DNA of 64,000 nt from Clostridia bacterium (GTDB lineage Bacteria; Bacillota; Clostridia; Lachnospirales; Lachnospiraceae), in the NCBI GenBank assembly GCA_910575625.1, contig CAJTFD010000005.1, positions 69,229 to 133,228 on the forward strand, written 5' to 3'. The translations under genes were made by a program, and so were the position numbers. The first letter of the stretch is position 1. Every line of letters begins with the position of its first letter. This document shows positions 17,015 through 25,063 of this stretch, piece after piece. The notes beneath the pieces are model-generated. The model was not told where the DNA came from. It worked only from the letters and a program-made list of their open reading frames with translations, and searched no databases.

Positions 17015-17704
17015 ATGAAGAAAATTTTGCTGGTCGAGGACGACGCTCTTTTAAATAAAACTCTGACCTACAACCTGATCTCTGAAGGTTACGATATCAC
17101 ATCGGCTCTGGATGCGGATACAGCCGCCAAGTTACTGACCCAGACAGAATATGACCTGGCCCTTCTGGATATCAACCTGCCGGATGGCAGCGGTTATGAC
17201 CTGTGCGGACTCATAAAGCCGGAGAGCCCCGACACGCTGGTCATCTTCCTGACTGCCAATGACCAGGAGAGCGACCAGATACGTGGTTATGAAGTCGGGG
17301 CGATCGATTATATCACCAAGCCCTTTTCCATTGGAGCCCTGCTGCGGAAAATACGCGCAATGTTCGCTATGCTGGAACACCGGGGATTGGCAAAAGATTT
17401 TTATGATGACGGCAGGCTGTTCCTGAACTTTTCGGAACAGTCCGCCTCGTTGAACGGGAAGTCCCTTACACTTTCCCCCATGGAATATAAGATGCTGCAT
17501 CTGTTCTGCAAAAATCCAAAACAAGTCCTGACAAGGCAGCGGCTTTTGGAAAAGTTATGGGATGCAAAGGAAAATTATGTGGACGAGCACACCCTGACCA
17601 CCTCTATCAGCCGGATCCGTGGGAAGATCGAGGCCGATGGCGACACTTATATCAAGACGATCTATGGGATCGGATATCAATGGATGGGAGGCGAGCGGAA
17701 ATGA
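17015..17704 (+). CDS. OmpR-family response regulator of the right module
   Basis: A 229-residue regulator: [10 protein letters not shown], phospho-acceptor Asp52 in LLDINLPDGSG, switch Lys in YITKPF, then a winged helix (LSPMEYKMLHLFCKNPKQVLTRQRLLEKLWD..VDEHTLTTSISRIRGKI). The start at 17015 is chosen for the GGAGG site and family length rather than the longer frame from 16967. Its stop overlaps the kinase start (ATGA). Its likely targets are the promoters with ACATTT repeats at 16931 and 18789. Confidence 0.92.
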   Translation: MKKILLVEDDALLNKTLTYNLISEGYDITSALDADTAAKLLTQTEYDLALLDINLPDGSGYDLCGLIKPESPDTLVIFLTANDQESDQIRGYEVGAIDYITKPFSIGALLRKIRAMFAMLEHRGLAKDFYDDGRLFLNFSEQSASLNGKSLTLSPMEYKMLHLFCKNPKQVLTRQRLLEKLWDAKENYVDEHTLTTSISRIRGKIEADGDTYIKTIYGIGYQWMGGERK

Positions 17705-18732
17705 GTCTGGAACAGGTTTCTGTAAAAAAGCTATTCCTGCTGACCTGTGGCGGTATGGCGGCTTCCATGCTGGCCATCTGTGCAATCCTCTTCGCCATGA
17801 CAGGACAGCTGTGGATGTTGATGGCTGGCATACTGCTGACAGTCTGCGCCCTTATCTGGCTGTTCCTTCTGATGCTGTTTTTCAGCAAACGGCTTTCCGC
17901 ATTTGCGGGAGAGCTGTGCCGGGCAATGGACCAGATGATAAGCGGAAGCAAAGAGCCTGTGCGTGCCGCTGACAGTGAGACACTTTTTTCCCGTATCAGC
18001 TGCCGCCTCTTGCGATTATATGGTATCATGCAGGAGAACCGCCGGAAGGTGGATGCACAACGGCAGGAACTGCAGATGTTGGTGTCGGACATTTCCCATC
18101 AGGTAAAGACACCGGTAAGCAACTTGAAAATGGTGACGGACACGCTGCTGGCAAAATCGGTCACAGAAGAAGAGCGACGGGAGTTCCTGCTGGGCATCCA
18201 AAACCAGACAGACAAACTGGATTTTCTTTTCCAGGCCCTTGTGAAAACTTCCAGATTGGAAACCGGAACGATACGGCTGGAGAAGAAAGAAGCCCCTCTG
18301 ATCGATACGCTGGCACTGGCCTGCAGCGGCATTGTATATGCAGCGGAGAAGAAAAATATTTCCGTGACGGTGGACTGTCCGGATGACCTCCGCCTTTCCC
18401 ATGACAATAAATGGACGGCGGAGGCCATGTTTAATCTGCTGGATAATGCAGTAAAATATACCCCGGCGAAAGGAGCGATCCATGTCTCGGTGGAACAATG
18501 GGAGATGTATGTCAAGCTGGATGTGTCCGATACTGGTAAGGGCATCCCGGAGCGTAACCAGGCAGCTGTCTTCCGGCGTTTTTACAGAGAGGAGGACGTA
18601 CACGATGGACAGGGGGTCGGCATCGGTCTCTATCTGACCCGTGAAATCGTCACAAAACAGGGCGGATACATGAAAGTGATCTCGGAAGTCGGCAAGGGTT
18701 CTACTTTCTCTGTTTTTCTTCCCAACAGATGA
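17701..18732 (+). CDS. Sensor histidine kinase of the right module
   Basis: A 343-residue kinase. Two membrane helices near the N-terminus (LFLLTCGGMAASMLAICAILFAM and LWMLMAGILLTVCALIWLFLLMLFF) are separated by only a few residues. Such small-loop kinases usually sense through the neighbouring ABC permease, as in BceS-type systems. The phospho-acceptor is His133 in SDISHQVKTPVSNLKM; the ATPase has FNLLDNAVKYTP, DTGKGIP and GVGIGLYLTREIV. It overlaps the regulator gene by four bases and is followed by a separate ABC operon. Confidence 0.9.
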   Translation: MSLEQVSVKKLFLLTCGGMAASMLAICAILFAMTGQLWMLMAGILLTVCALIWLFLLMLFFSKRLSAFAGELCRAMDQMISGSKEPVRAADSETLFSRISCRLLRLYGIMQENRRKVDAQRQELQMLVSDISHQVKTPVSNLKMVTDTLLAKSVTEEERREFLLGIQNQTDKLDFLFQALVKTSRLETGTIRLEKKEAPLIDTLALACSGIVYAAEKKNISVTVDCPDDLRLSHDNKWTAEAMFNLLDNAVKYTPAKGAIHVSVEQWEMYVKLDVSDTGKGIPERNQAAVFRRFYREEDVHDGQGVGIGLYLTREIVTKQGGYMKVISEVGKGSTFSVFLPNR

Positions 18733-18754
18733 TCTTTTAAAATGTCCGAACCCT

Positions 18755-18817
18755 GTAACATTTTACCCGTATTTTTTTGCCGCTTCGGACATTTCTGTGA
18801 CATTTGGATCTTACAAT
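18755..18817 (+). promoter_or_regulatory. ABC operon promoter with ACATTT repeats and palindrome
   Basis: ACATTT at 18789 and 18800 are 11 bases apart, with TACAAT (18812-18817) six bases downstream, the same geometry as at the regulator promoter. AATGTCCGAA upstream and TTCGGACATT (overlapping the first repeat) form a 10-base inverted repeat, and another TGTAACATTTT lies within it. Binding of the phosphorylated right regulator is the likely function. Confidence 0.6.
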
Positions 18818-18912
18818 GTCCCTATCAACAGGTAAAAAGCCTTGAAATACCATAAGGATACACCTGTATGTCCCGAAATACAGGACACAGATAAGGAAAG
18901 GAGCATTTGATC

Positions 18913-19578
18913 ATGCATGTATTGCAAACGATCGACCTGAAAAAGTATTATGGAAGTGAGCCGAATATCACCCGCGCCCTGGACGGAGTCAGCCTCTTAG
19001 TAGAACAGGGGGAGTTTGTGGCAGTGGTCGGAACCTCCGGCAGCGGCAAGTCTACCTTGCTGGGCATGATGGGCGGGCTGGATACACCCACCTCCGGCAG
19101 TGTGATCGTCCGCGGGGACAGACTGGCTGAAAAAACAGATGAGGAACTGACCATCTTCCGCCGCCGCAACATCGGCTTTATCTTCCAGAACTATAATCTC
19201 GTCCCCATTCTGAACGTCTATGAAAATATCGTTCTGCCTGTGGAGTTGGACGGCGACACGGCAGATAAAAGATTCTTGGACGAGATCGTGCAGATGCTGG
19301 CTCTGGAGGATAAGCTGCAGAATATGCCGAATAACCTCTCGGGAGGACAGCAGCAGCGTGTCGCCATCGCTCGCGCCTTGATCACCAAACCGGCCATCAT
19401 CCTGGCTGACGAGCCGACGGGCAACCTGGACAGCAAGACCAGCGCTGATGTGCTGGGCCTGTTGAAGCGCACCAGCGCAGAGTTCAACCAGACCATCGTG
19501 ATGATCACCCACAACAACGAGATCGCCCAGCTTGCCGACCGCATCGTACGGATCGAGGACGGCAGGCTGGCGGGGTAA
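18913..19578 (+). CDS. ABC transporter ATPase of the right module
   Basis: A 221-residue MacB/BceA-type ATPase with all key motifs intact: Walker A GTSGSGKST, Q-loop FIFQNYN, signature NLSGGQQQRVAIARAL, Walker B IILADEPTGNLD, H-loop MITHN. ATG at 18913 is preferred over an in-frame TTG six bases earlier. It precedes the large permease by 15 bases. In contrast to the ATPase of the left module it is undamaged. Confidence 0.93.
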   Translation: MHVLQTIDLKKYYGSEPNITRALDGVSLLVEQGEFVAVVGTSGSGKSTLLGMMGGLDTPTSGSVIVRGDRLAEKTDEELTIFRRRNIGFIFQNYNLVPILNVYENIVLPVELDGDTADKRFLDEIVQMLALEDKLQNMPNNLSGGQQQRVAIARALITKPAIILADEPTGNLDSKTSADVLGLLKRTSAEFNQTIVMITHNNEIAQLADRIVRIEDGRLAG

Positions 19579-19593
19579 AGGAGGTGGCAGATC

Positions 19594-21987
19594 ATGACAT
19601 GGCCTTTTGAAAACGACACCAGTAATGTGGAAAAGAAACTGGCGGGACGGAGCATGAAAGCCGACAGACGCCGGAGCATTTTTATCATCCTTACGATCAC
19701 TTTAGCCGTCTGCCTTATGGGAACCCTTTCTTTTATCTACTCTGCACAGCAGATGGAAACGCTGGACGGCATCCTGGGACAGTATCAGGCCGGCTGCAGC
19801 GGGCTGACCCGGGAGGAGGTTACCCGGCTTGTGGACACGGGACAGTTTGAAAAATGGGGATATACAGCCGACGCTGGTTCGATCCGTCATGAGGACAGCG
19901 TTTTGGACATCAGTTTTGTCAGCCCGGAGATGATCGACCTGATGGGCTACGGAGAGATCACCGGGAACTATCCCCAGACGGAGGACGGTCTCTGTGTGGA
20001 TCGATCTTTTCTCGATCATTTTAACCTTCCAGCAGAAACAGGCCAGATACTCACCATGGACCTTGGCAGCGGAGAGAAACCCTATACCATCACAGGCATT
20101 TTGGAAAGGGAGAACAACAGCCGCATCTTTATGGTCTGGATCTCGGAAAGCGCTGTGGTTACAGACAGCCATACGGCTCCTTATGAGCTGCGCTTCCGCT
20201 TTATCGAAAGCCAGGGAAAGGAGCCGGCTCAGCTTCGGATAGACATTGAAAGGTTTTTCGCAGGGATGGGAATCCCGGAGGATCGGACATTTTACAGTTC
20301 CAACTACTTTGGGATGTTAGACCTTTACCTGGGGACCGGGATGGAGATCTATGTCCTGTTGGTACTGATCGCTGTCATCTGTGCGATCGTGATCTACAAC
20401 ATTTTCTATATCTCCGTGATGGGAAAAATGCGGGAATACGGTCGCCTGAAGGTGCTGGGAGCAACGCCGGAACAGTTAAAGCGGGTGGTAAAGCGGGAGA
20501 GGCGTTTTCTGACTGTTATGGCAGTCCCCCCTGGACTGATCCTCGCCGCAGCGATCGCATTGATAGCCGTACCAGGCTACTGGCCCTGGCGTGACAATAT
20601 CCTGTCTGCGGCGGTCATCTCCCTCCTGACCTATGGAATGGTTTTGATCGCCACCAGAAAACCTTTGTCCATGGTGGGAAAAGTATCTGCTATCGAAGCC
20701 ATCCGCACCACTGCCTATTCCGAGTATCAGGGACGCAGCGTTTCCAAACAGCTCCACCGCCGCCTGACCATGCTCCGCCTGGCTCAGATGAATTTCTCCC
20801 GAAACCGTAAAAAAGCGTTTATAACAGCCCTGTCCTTAAGCCTCACCGGGATCTTACTCCTGTGCATTTCCGCTTGGGCAGATTCGGTGGATGTCAGAGA
20901 GATGGCCCAGTCTCAATTTGGAGACAGGAGCCAGTATCTGCTGCAATATGAGGACTACGCAGGCCGGGAATTTTTTGAGATGCAGAAAGAAAATCCCCTG
21001 GGGGAAATCCTGCGAGAAGAGATCGCCGCTATCCCCGGCGTGGATCATATCACAACTTACAGCATGGCCTGCGTGGAGATCCCCAGCATCAGCGCGATCC
21101 CGGGGAACCGTGAGCATGAGCCCTTCATCGTCAGAGGGATTTCCGAGGAGGATATGCGTAAGATGTATACGGGTGGAACAATCCTGGAGGGGACCGCGGA
21201 CTACCGGCAGATGCTGGATGGGGACGGTATCCTGGTCTGCCCGGCAGACGGCTCCCTGCAAGAGATCTACAAGACCAGCTATCAGGTCGGGGATACCATT
21301 ACCGTTTCCTGCTACAATGGGCGATCCAAAACCTATACCGTGATGGGGATCGTTGAGAATGTCCAGATCGGCAGTACCGCTCATTTCTTTATCCTGCCCG
21401 AGGAAGAACTGTCCATCCTCTATCCGGAAATTTCGGATCTTACCGGCTATGTGAATATCCACACAGAGCAGGACAGCGGACAGCTGCAGCAGAAAATATT
21501 CGGCGCAGTGTCCGATGCGCGGGTGGCAGTTTCTGGTCTGGACGATGCGGTGGCTGATCTAAAGATCGGGCTGCGGGGGGAACTGACCCGGGCCTACAGC
21601 ATCCTGGTCTTTATCTTTGTCTTTGCCCTTATCAATCTCGCCAACACACTGATCACCAATCTCCTCACCCGCCAGCAGGAATTTGGCGTGTTCCAGTCCG
21701 TTGGGATGAGCGGACGGCAGATGTCCAGAATGCTGTCCTATGAATGTCTATATTATATCGGGATCACGCTGTCCGTCACCCTGACGGTGGGGACAGTATG
21801 CAGTCTGATCATGTGCAGCATTTTTGACCACATAGGCCTGTTCGGGAAGCTGACCTATCATTTCCCGGTACTCCAGGTATTATTGTTTGCAGCTGCCCTG
21901 CTCCTGGTGCAGATGGTGTTCTCTGTCTGTGCGGTCCGTTATACCAGAAAGTTCTCCCTTGTGGAGCGGATCAAGGCAGTAGACTGA
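19594..21987 (+). CDS. Large FtsX-type ABC permease of the right module
   Basis: A 797-residue permease with two FtsX domains. There is an N-terminal helix (RRSIFIILTITLAVCLMGTLSFIYSA), an extracellular domain, helices near residues 250-370, a second helix-plus-domain unit beginning KKAFITALSLSLTGILLLCISAWA, and a C-terminal triple (YSILVFIFVFALINLANTLI, YIGITLSVTLTVGTVCSLIM, VLLFAAALLLVQMVFSVCAV). Size and double domain match exporters of the LolE / lantibiotic-immunity and antimicrobial-peptide resistance kind. GGAGGTGG precedes the ATG. Confidence 0.9.
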   Translation: MTWPFENDTSNVEKKLAGRSMKADRRRSIFIILTITLAVCLMGTLSFIYSAQQMETLDGILGQYQAGCSGLTREEVTRLVDTGQFEKWGYTADAGSIRHEDSVLDISFVSPEMIDLMGYGEITGNYPQTEDGLCVDRSFLDHFNLPAETGQILTMDLGSGEKPYTITGILERENNSRIFMVWISESAVVTDSHTAPYELRFRFIESQGKEPAQLRIDIERFFAGMGIPEDRTFYSSNYFGMLDLYLGTGMEIYVLLVLIAVICAIVIYNIFYISVMGKMREYGRLKVLGATPEQLKRVVKRERRFLTVMAVPPGLILAAAIALIAVPGYWPWRDNILSAAVISLLTYGMVLIATRKPLSMVGKVSAIEAIRTTAYSEYQGRSVSKQLHRRLTMLRLAQMNFSRNRKKAFITALSLSLTGILLLCISAWADSVDVREMAQSQFGDRSQYLLQYEDYAGREFFEMQKENPLGEILREEIAAIPGVDHITTYSMACVEIPSISAIPGNREHEPFIVRGISEEDMRKMYTGGTILEGTADYRQMLDGDGILVCPADGSLQEIYKTSYQVGDTITVSCYNGRSKTYTVMGIVENVQIGSTAHFFILPEEELSILYPEISDLTGYVNIHTEQDSGQLQQKIFGAVSDARVAVSGLDDAVADLKIGLRGELTRAYSILVFIFVFALINLANTLITNLLTRQQEFGVFQSVGMSGRQMSRMLSYECLYYIGITLSVTLTVGTVCSLIMCSIFDHIGLFGKLTYHFPVLQVLLFAAALLLVQMVFSVCAVRYTRKFSLVERIKAVD

Positions 21988-22033
21988 CTTCATTTCAACT
22001 TTTCCGCCAATATGCGGGCGCTGGAGCATACGG

Positions 22034-22102
22034 ACATTTCGCAGCGTCAGATAAACATTTCACAGCAATCTGATCGTTTTGGCATTTCGGGCAGGCTATA
22101 AT
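22034..22102 (+). promoter_or_regulatory. Promoter region before the CPBP gene
   Basis: TATAAT at 22097-22102 has no strong -35. Upstream, ACATTT occurs at 22034 and 22055, 21 bases (two turns) apart, the same word that is repeated before the two promoters of the right module. The spacing to the -10 is larger than there, so membership of the same regulon is only a suggestion. Confidence 0.35.
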
Positions 22103-22116
22103 AGATATTTATCTAT

Positions 22117-22149
22117 GGCAGCGGCAAAAGTTTTTGTTTTGCCGCTGCC
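22117..22149 (+). repeat. 13-bp perfect hairpin in the CPBP leader
   Basis: GGCAGCGGCAAAA and TTTTGCCGCTGCC form a perfect stem around a seven-base loop, just after the predicted transcription start. No U-run follows. A weaker GGAG/CTCC stem comes next. It may be an attenuator or stability element. Confidence 0.5.
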
Positions 22150-22216
22150 TATATGATGAAAAGGAGACTGACCGTAAAGGCAGCCTCCTGACAAAAAGAG
22201 AGGACAGAAAGAAAAA

Positions 22217-23086
22217 ATGGTGGGATATAAAAAAAACATAAAATGCAGACCAGACAATCTGTGCGCCATAATATTCACATTGTGTCTGTCTGTAAGGTCC
22301 GTGGAATATTTTCTGATTGAAACAGACAAAACGGTCATTGGAGAAAATATACTCCATAAGGTTGTGGGGATCCTCCTGTTGGCAGGGGCGCTAAAAAGCA
22401 TGGATCTTAAATGGCGTGATATCGGATTTCAGAGGAACGGTTTTCTGAGCGGCATCTTGAAAGGATCATTGTTGGGAAGCGTCTGCTTCCTCATTTCGTA
22501 TGGGTTAGAATCAGCGCTCTTAGCTTCGCGGGGCACTCCAGCCCATCTGGAGATCTATATCAGCAGTTTTTCGTTAACCGGTCCTCAAATAAAAAATACA
22601 GATCTCATTTTCTTTGTGCCATGCGTATTGTCCAACATCGTCAACGTATGGATGGAGGAAGGGGTTTTTCGTGGATTGTTTCTGAAAACCCTTTCCAGAG
22701 ACAGGACCTTTTGGAGGGCGGATCTGATCGCCGCGATCCTATTCGGGATCTGGCATATCGTAATGCCGGTGAGAAGCTGTATGAACGGCGAAATGTCATT
22801 TTCCGCAGCCGTCTTGATGGGGATCGGCTATATGATCCTTTCTGGCGTTATGGGGATCAAATGGGGATTGCTTTACCATATGACAGGAAATATATGGGCG
22901 GGACTTGGCGACCATTTTCTGAATAATACCGTTGCCACCAATATGCTGCATGTGGTTTCTCAAAACGGCGCGGATGAACTGCAGATCGTACGGATCATGG
23001 CGGCGCAGCTTATTTCCTTTGCCCTTGTGCTGGCAATTTACTGCCGCAGAAACAGAAAAAGAAATCGACGAGAGCATTCTTCTTAA
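22217..23086 (+). CDS. CPBP-family intramembrane metalloprotease
   Basis: A 289-residue membrane protein with about seven helices. It carries the three family motifs: EEGVFRGLF (double Glu and Arg), FGIWHI (His) and GLGDHFLNN (His/Asn). CPBP (Abi) proteases often accompany bacteriocin or immunity genes; here the gene follows the permease of the right module and shares part of its promoter sequence pattern. Start: ATG at 22217, the first ATG of the frame; the region before it (AGAGAGGACAGAAAG) is a moderate ribosome site. Confidence 0.85.
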   Translation: MVGYKKNIKCRPDNLCAIIFTLCLSVRSVEYFLIETDKTVIGENILHKVVGILLLAGALKSMDLKWRDIGFQRNGFLSGILKGSLLGSVCFLISYGLESALLASRGTPAHLEIYISSFSLTGPQIKNTDLIFFVPCVLSNIVNVWMEEGVFRGLFLKTLSRDRTFWRADLIAAILFGIWHIVMPVRSCMNGEMSFSAAVLMGIGYMILSGVMGIKWGLLYHMTGNIWAGLGDHFLNNTVATNMLHVVSQNGADELQIVRIMAAQLISFALVLAIYCRRNRKRNRREHSS

Positions 23087-23318
23087 GCTGGCAGATACAA
23101 AACGGCGGCGTCACTGTCCTTATGACCGCCGTGACCTGTCCTGCTGATTCTGCTGGCTTTAGGAACCGTAGTCTTACTTTTTATGTGTTGGCCGGGAACG
23201 GGACGGTCACGCTGGTCACTGTGTTCAATATGTTTAACTGTATGGATGCCAGCGCAGCAGCATGGATACGGATCAAGATCTTTGAGATGGTAAGTGACTT
23301 GACATATGTAAAGATGAT

Positions 23319-23352
23319 AAAACGGTATAGCCATGGATGACTATACCGTTTT
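23319..23352. terminator. Bidirectional terminator between CPBP and CODH operons
   Basis: AAAACGGTATAG and CTATACCGTTTT form a perfect 12-base stem around a ten-base loop, with T-rich flanks. It serves the plus-strand CPBP gene and the minus-strand flavoprotein gene that converge here. The stretch 23087-23318 has no convincing gene. Confidence 0.85.
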
Positions 23353-23364
23353 GTGTGTTTTATA

Positions 23365-24588
23365 TCAGCATACCCACTGGTATTCGCCGTTTTCTTTTAC
23401 CTGATAGAAATCAGCGAAGTTGATGTCGAAGATATTTTTCTGGATACCGCTCACGTCGATCTTGTTTTTGATCAGATACTGCCAGGTACCGGCGTGGGAG
23501 ATGTCCCCTTGGAGTAAGACCCCCTCCACCTTTCCATCTTTTAAGATGACCCGTTTGTACTGAGTCTTATCTTCTTTGATCTGGATCTGGTCGCCTTCTT
23601 CCGGCTGGATCTTCCCTACACAGAGGGTGACCAGGCCGAAGAAGTTGATCGTATTTTTGATCGCGTATGTATCGGTGTATTTTTCATCCGCGCCGCACAT
23701 GTTCTCACCGGCGATGCGGCCCTGGTTGGCCGCGTTGGGCCAGATGCCGGAGAGTCCGGTGATATCCCCGGCGGCGTAGACATCGGCGGCGGAAGTCTTC
23801 ATGGAGGCGTCTACGGTCACGCCGCGTTCGCAGGCGATGCCGCTGTCCTCCAGACAAGCCAGGGCGGGGCGTACGCCGGCCGCCACGATGAGCAAGTCGC
23901 AGGTGAGCTCTTCGCCGTTGTCCAAAGTGACTTTGTGGATCTTGCCGTCCGCCTCGCATGCAGCTTCGGAGGCTTTGCGGCCCAGGACGAAGCGTACGCC
24001 GGCGTTCTCAAAGAGTTTTTGGTATGCGTCTGCGCCGTGTGCGTCGAGCTGCACGGGCAAGATCCGGTCGGCCATCTCCACGATGGTGATCTTCTTTCCG
24101 CGCTCTAAAAGTCCGTAGGCCGCATCCAGGCCCACCAGGCCGGAGCCGATCACCAGGACATCCTCGGCGGCTTCGGCTTCTTTTACGATCGCCTGTGCGT
24201 CGGATAAGTTGCGCAGGCCGTATACGTTGGAAGCTTTGCGCAGTTCACCAACGGGCGGGATGAAGCTGTCGGCGCCGTTTGCCAGGAGGAGCTTGTCGTA
24301 GGTTATCTTCTCGCCGTTCTCCAACTGGATCTCTTTTTTGTCGGGACAGACCTGTTTTACCTGGAAGCCTTTCTTCCAATCGATCTTGTATTTAGCGAAA
24401 AAGTCTTTTTCGGAAAAATCCAGTCCCTGTTCATCCCGTTCTCCGGCGATGAATTTGTGGAGCATACAGCGGGAGTGTACGTGTGTATCGGCGGAGACCA
24501 TGAGGATCTCTGCTGCATTGTCGTGTCTGCGGATGGTCTTTGCCGCCTCTAAGCCGGCAACACCCGCGCCAATGATCACATATCTCAT
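23365..24588 (-). CDS. FAD/NAD(P)-dependent oxidoreductase of the CODH operon
   Basis: A 407-residue pyridine nucleotide-disulfide-type flavoprotein, like rubredoxin or NADH:acceptor reductases. The FAD-binding Rossmann motif is VIIGAGVAGLEAA, the NAD site is VLVIGSGLVGLDAAYGLLERG, and the second FAD motif is AADVYAAGDIT. It follows cooF by three bases. CODH-ferredoxin-flavoprotein (FNOR-type) triplets are known in many clostridia and are thought to pass CO-derived electrons to NAD(P). No active disulfide is visible. Confidence 0.9.
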   Translation of the reverse strand: MRYVIIGAGVAGLEAAKTIRRHDNAAEILMVSADTHVHSRCMLHKFIAGERDEQGLDFSEKDFFAKYKIDWKKGFQVKQVCPDKKEIQLENGEKITYDKLLLANGADSFIPPVGELRKASNVYGLRNLSDAQAIVKEAEAAEDVLVIGSGLVGLDAAYGLLERGKKITIVEMADRILPVQLDAHGADAYQKLFENAGVRFVLGRKASEAACEADGKIHKVTLDNGEELTCDLLIVAAGVRPALACLEDSGIACERGVTVDASMKTSAADVYAAGDITGLSGIWPNAANQGRIAGENMCGADEKYTDTYAIKNTINFFGLVTLCVGKIQPEEGDQIQIKEDKTQYKRVILKDGKVEGVLLQGDISHAGTWQYLIKNKIDVSGIQKNIFDINFADFYQVKENGEYQWVC

Positions 24589-24591
24589 CCT

Positions 24592-25038
24592 CTACACCTC
24601 CTCTACATGGATCGCCTGCTTGGGGCAGGAGGCTACACAGGACGGCTCGCCTCCTGCGTTCACACAGAAGTCACATTTTATCACTTTGGTCTTGCTCACT
24701 CTGTCCGGCTTTAACACGCCGTACGGACAGTTCATGACGCACATGAAACAAGAGCCGCAGCGTATCTCGTCGTAAAAGACGTGGCCGCTTTCGGGATCCT
24801 TAGCCAGCGCGCCGCTCATGCAGGCTTCTACGCATTTTGGGTCGTCGCAGTGGCGGCAGAACAGCGGTCTGTAATGGCCCTGGGCGTCTTTTAGGATCTC
24901 GTTTCTGGATTCGTTGCGGGGGTCTGTCAGGTCCAGGTCGTAAACTGTGCCCGCGGTTTCCCGGTGCGCCTGCATACAAGCGATGGAACAGTTCTTGCAC
25001 CCGTCACACTTTTCAGGTTCGATCATGATGCGTTTCAT
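24592..25038 (-). CDS. cooF: CooF-type four-cluster ferredoxin
   Basis: A 148-residue protein with four cysteine sets: CDGCKNCSIAC, CRHCDDPKCVEAC, CGSCFMCVMNC and CDFCVNAGGEPSCVASC. That is enough for four [4Fe-4S] clusters, the normal CooF / HycB layout. It should take electrons from CooS and hand them to the flavoprotein encoded next. The ATG at 25038 is preferred over an upstream in-frame start because of the GGGGTGGTG before it. It lies between cooS and the oxidoreductase gene in one tight operon. Confidence 0.9.
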   Translation of the reverse strand: MKRIMIEPEKCDGCKNCSIACMQAHRETAGTVYDLDLTDPRNESRNEILKDAQGHYRPLFCRHCDDPKCVEACMSGALAKDPESGHVFYDEIRCGSCFMCVMNCPYGVLKPDRVSKTKVIKCDFCVNAGGEPSCVASCPKQAIHVEEV

Positions 25039-25063
25039 AGGATGCACCACCCCTTTCTTTTGG

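Noticed and set aside
23122-23340. A 72-codon frame after the CPBP gene
   Set aside because: It runs into the terminator stem, has no ribosome site and resembles no family; treated as non-coding.
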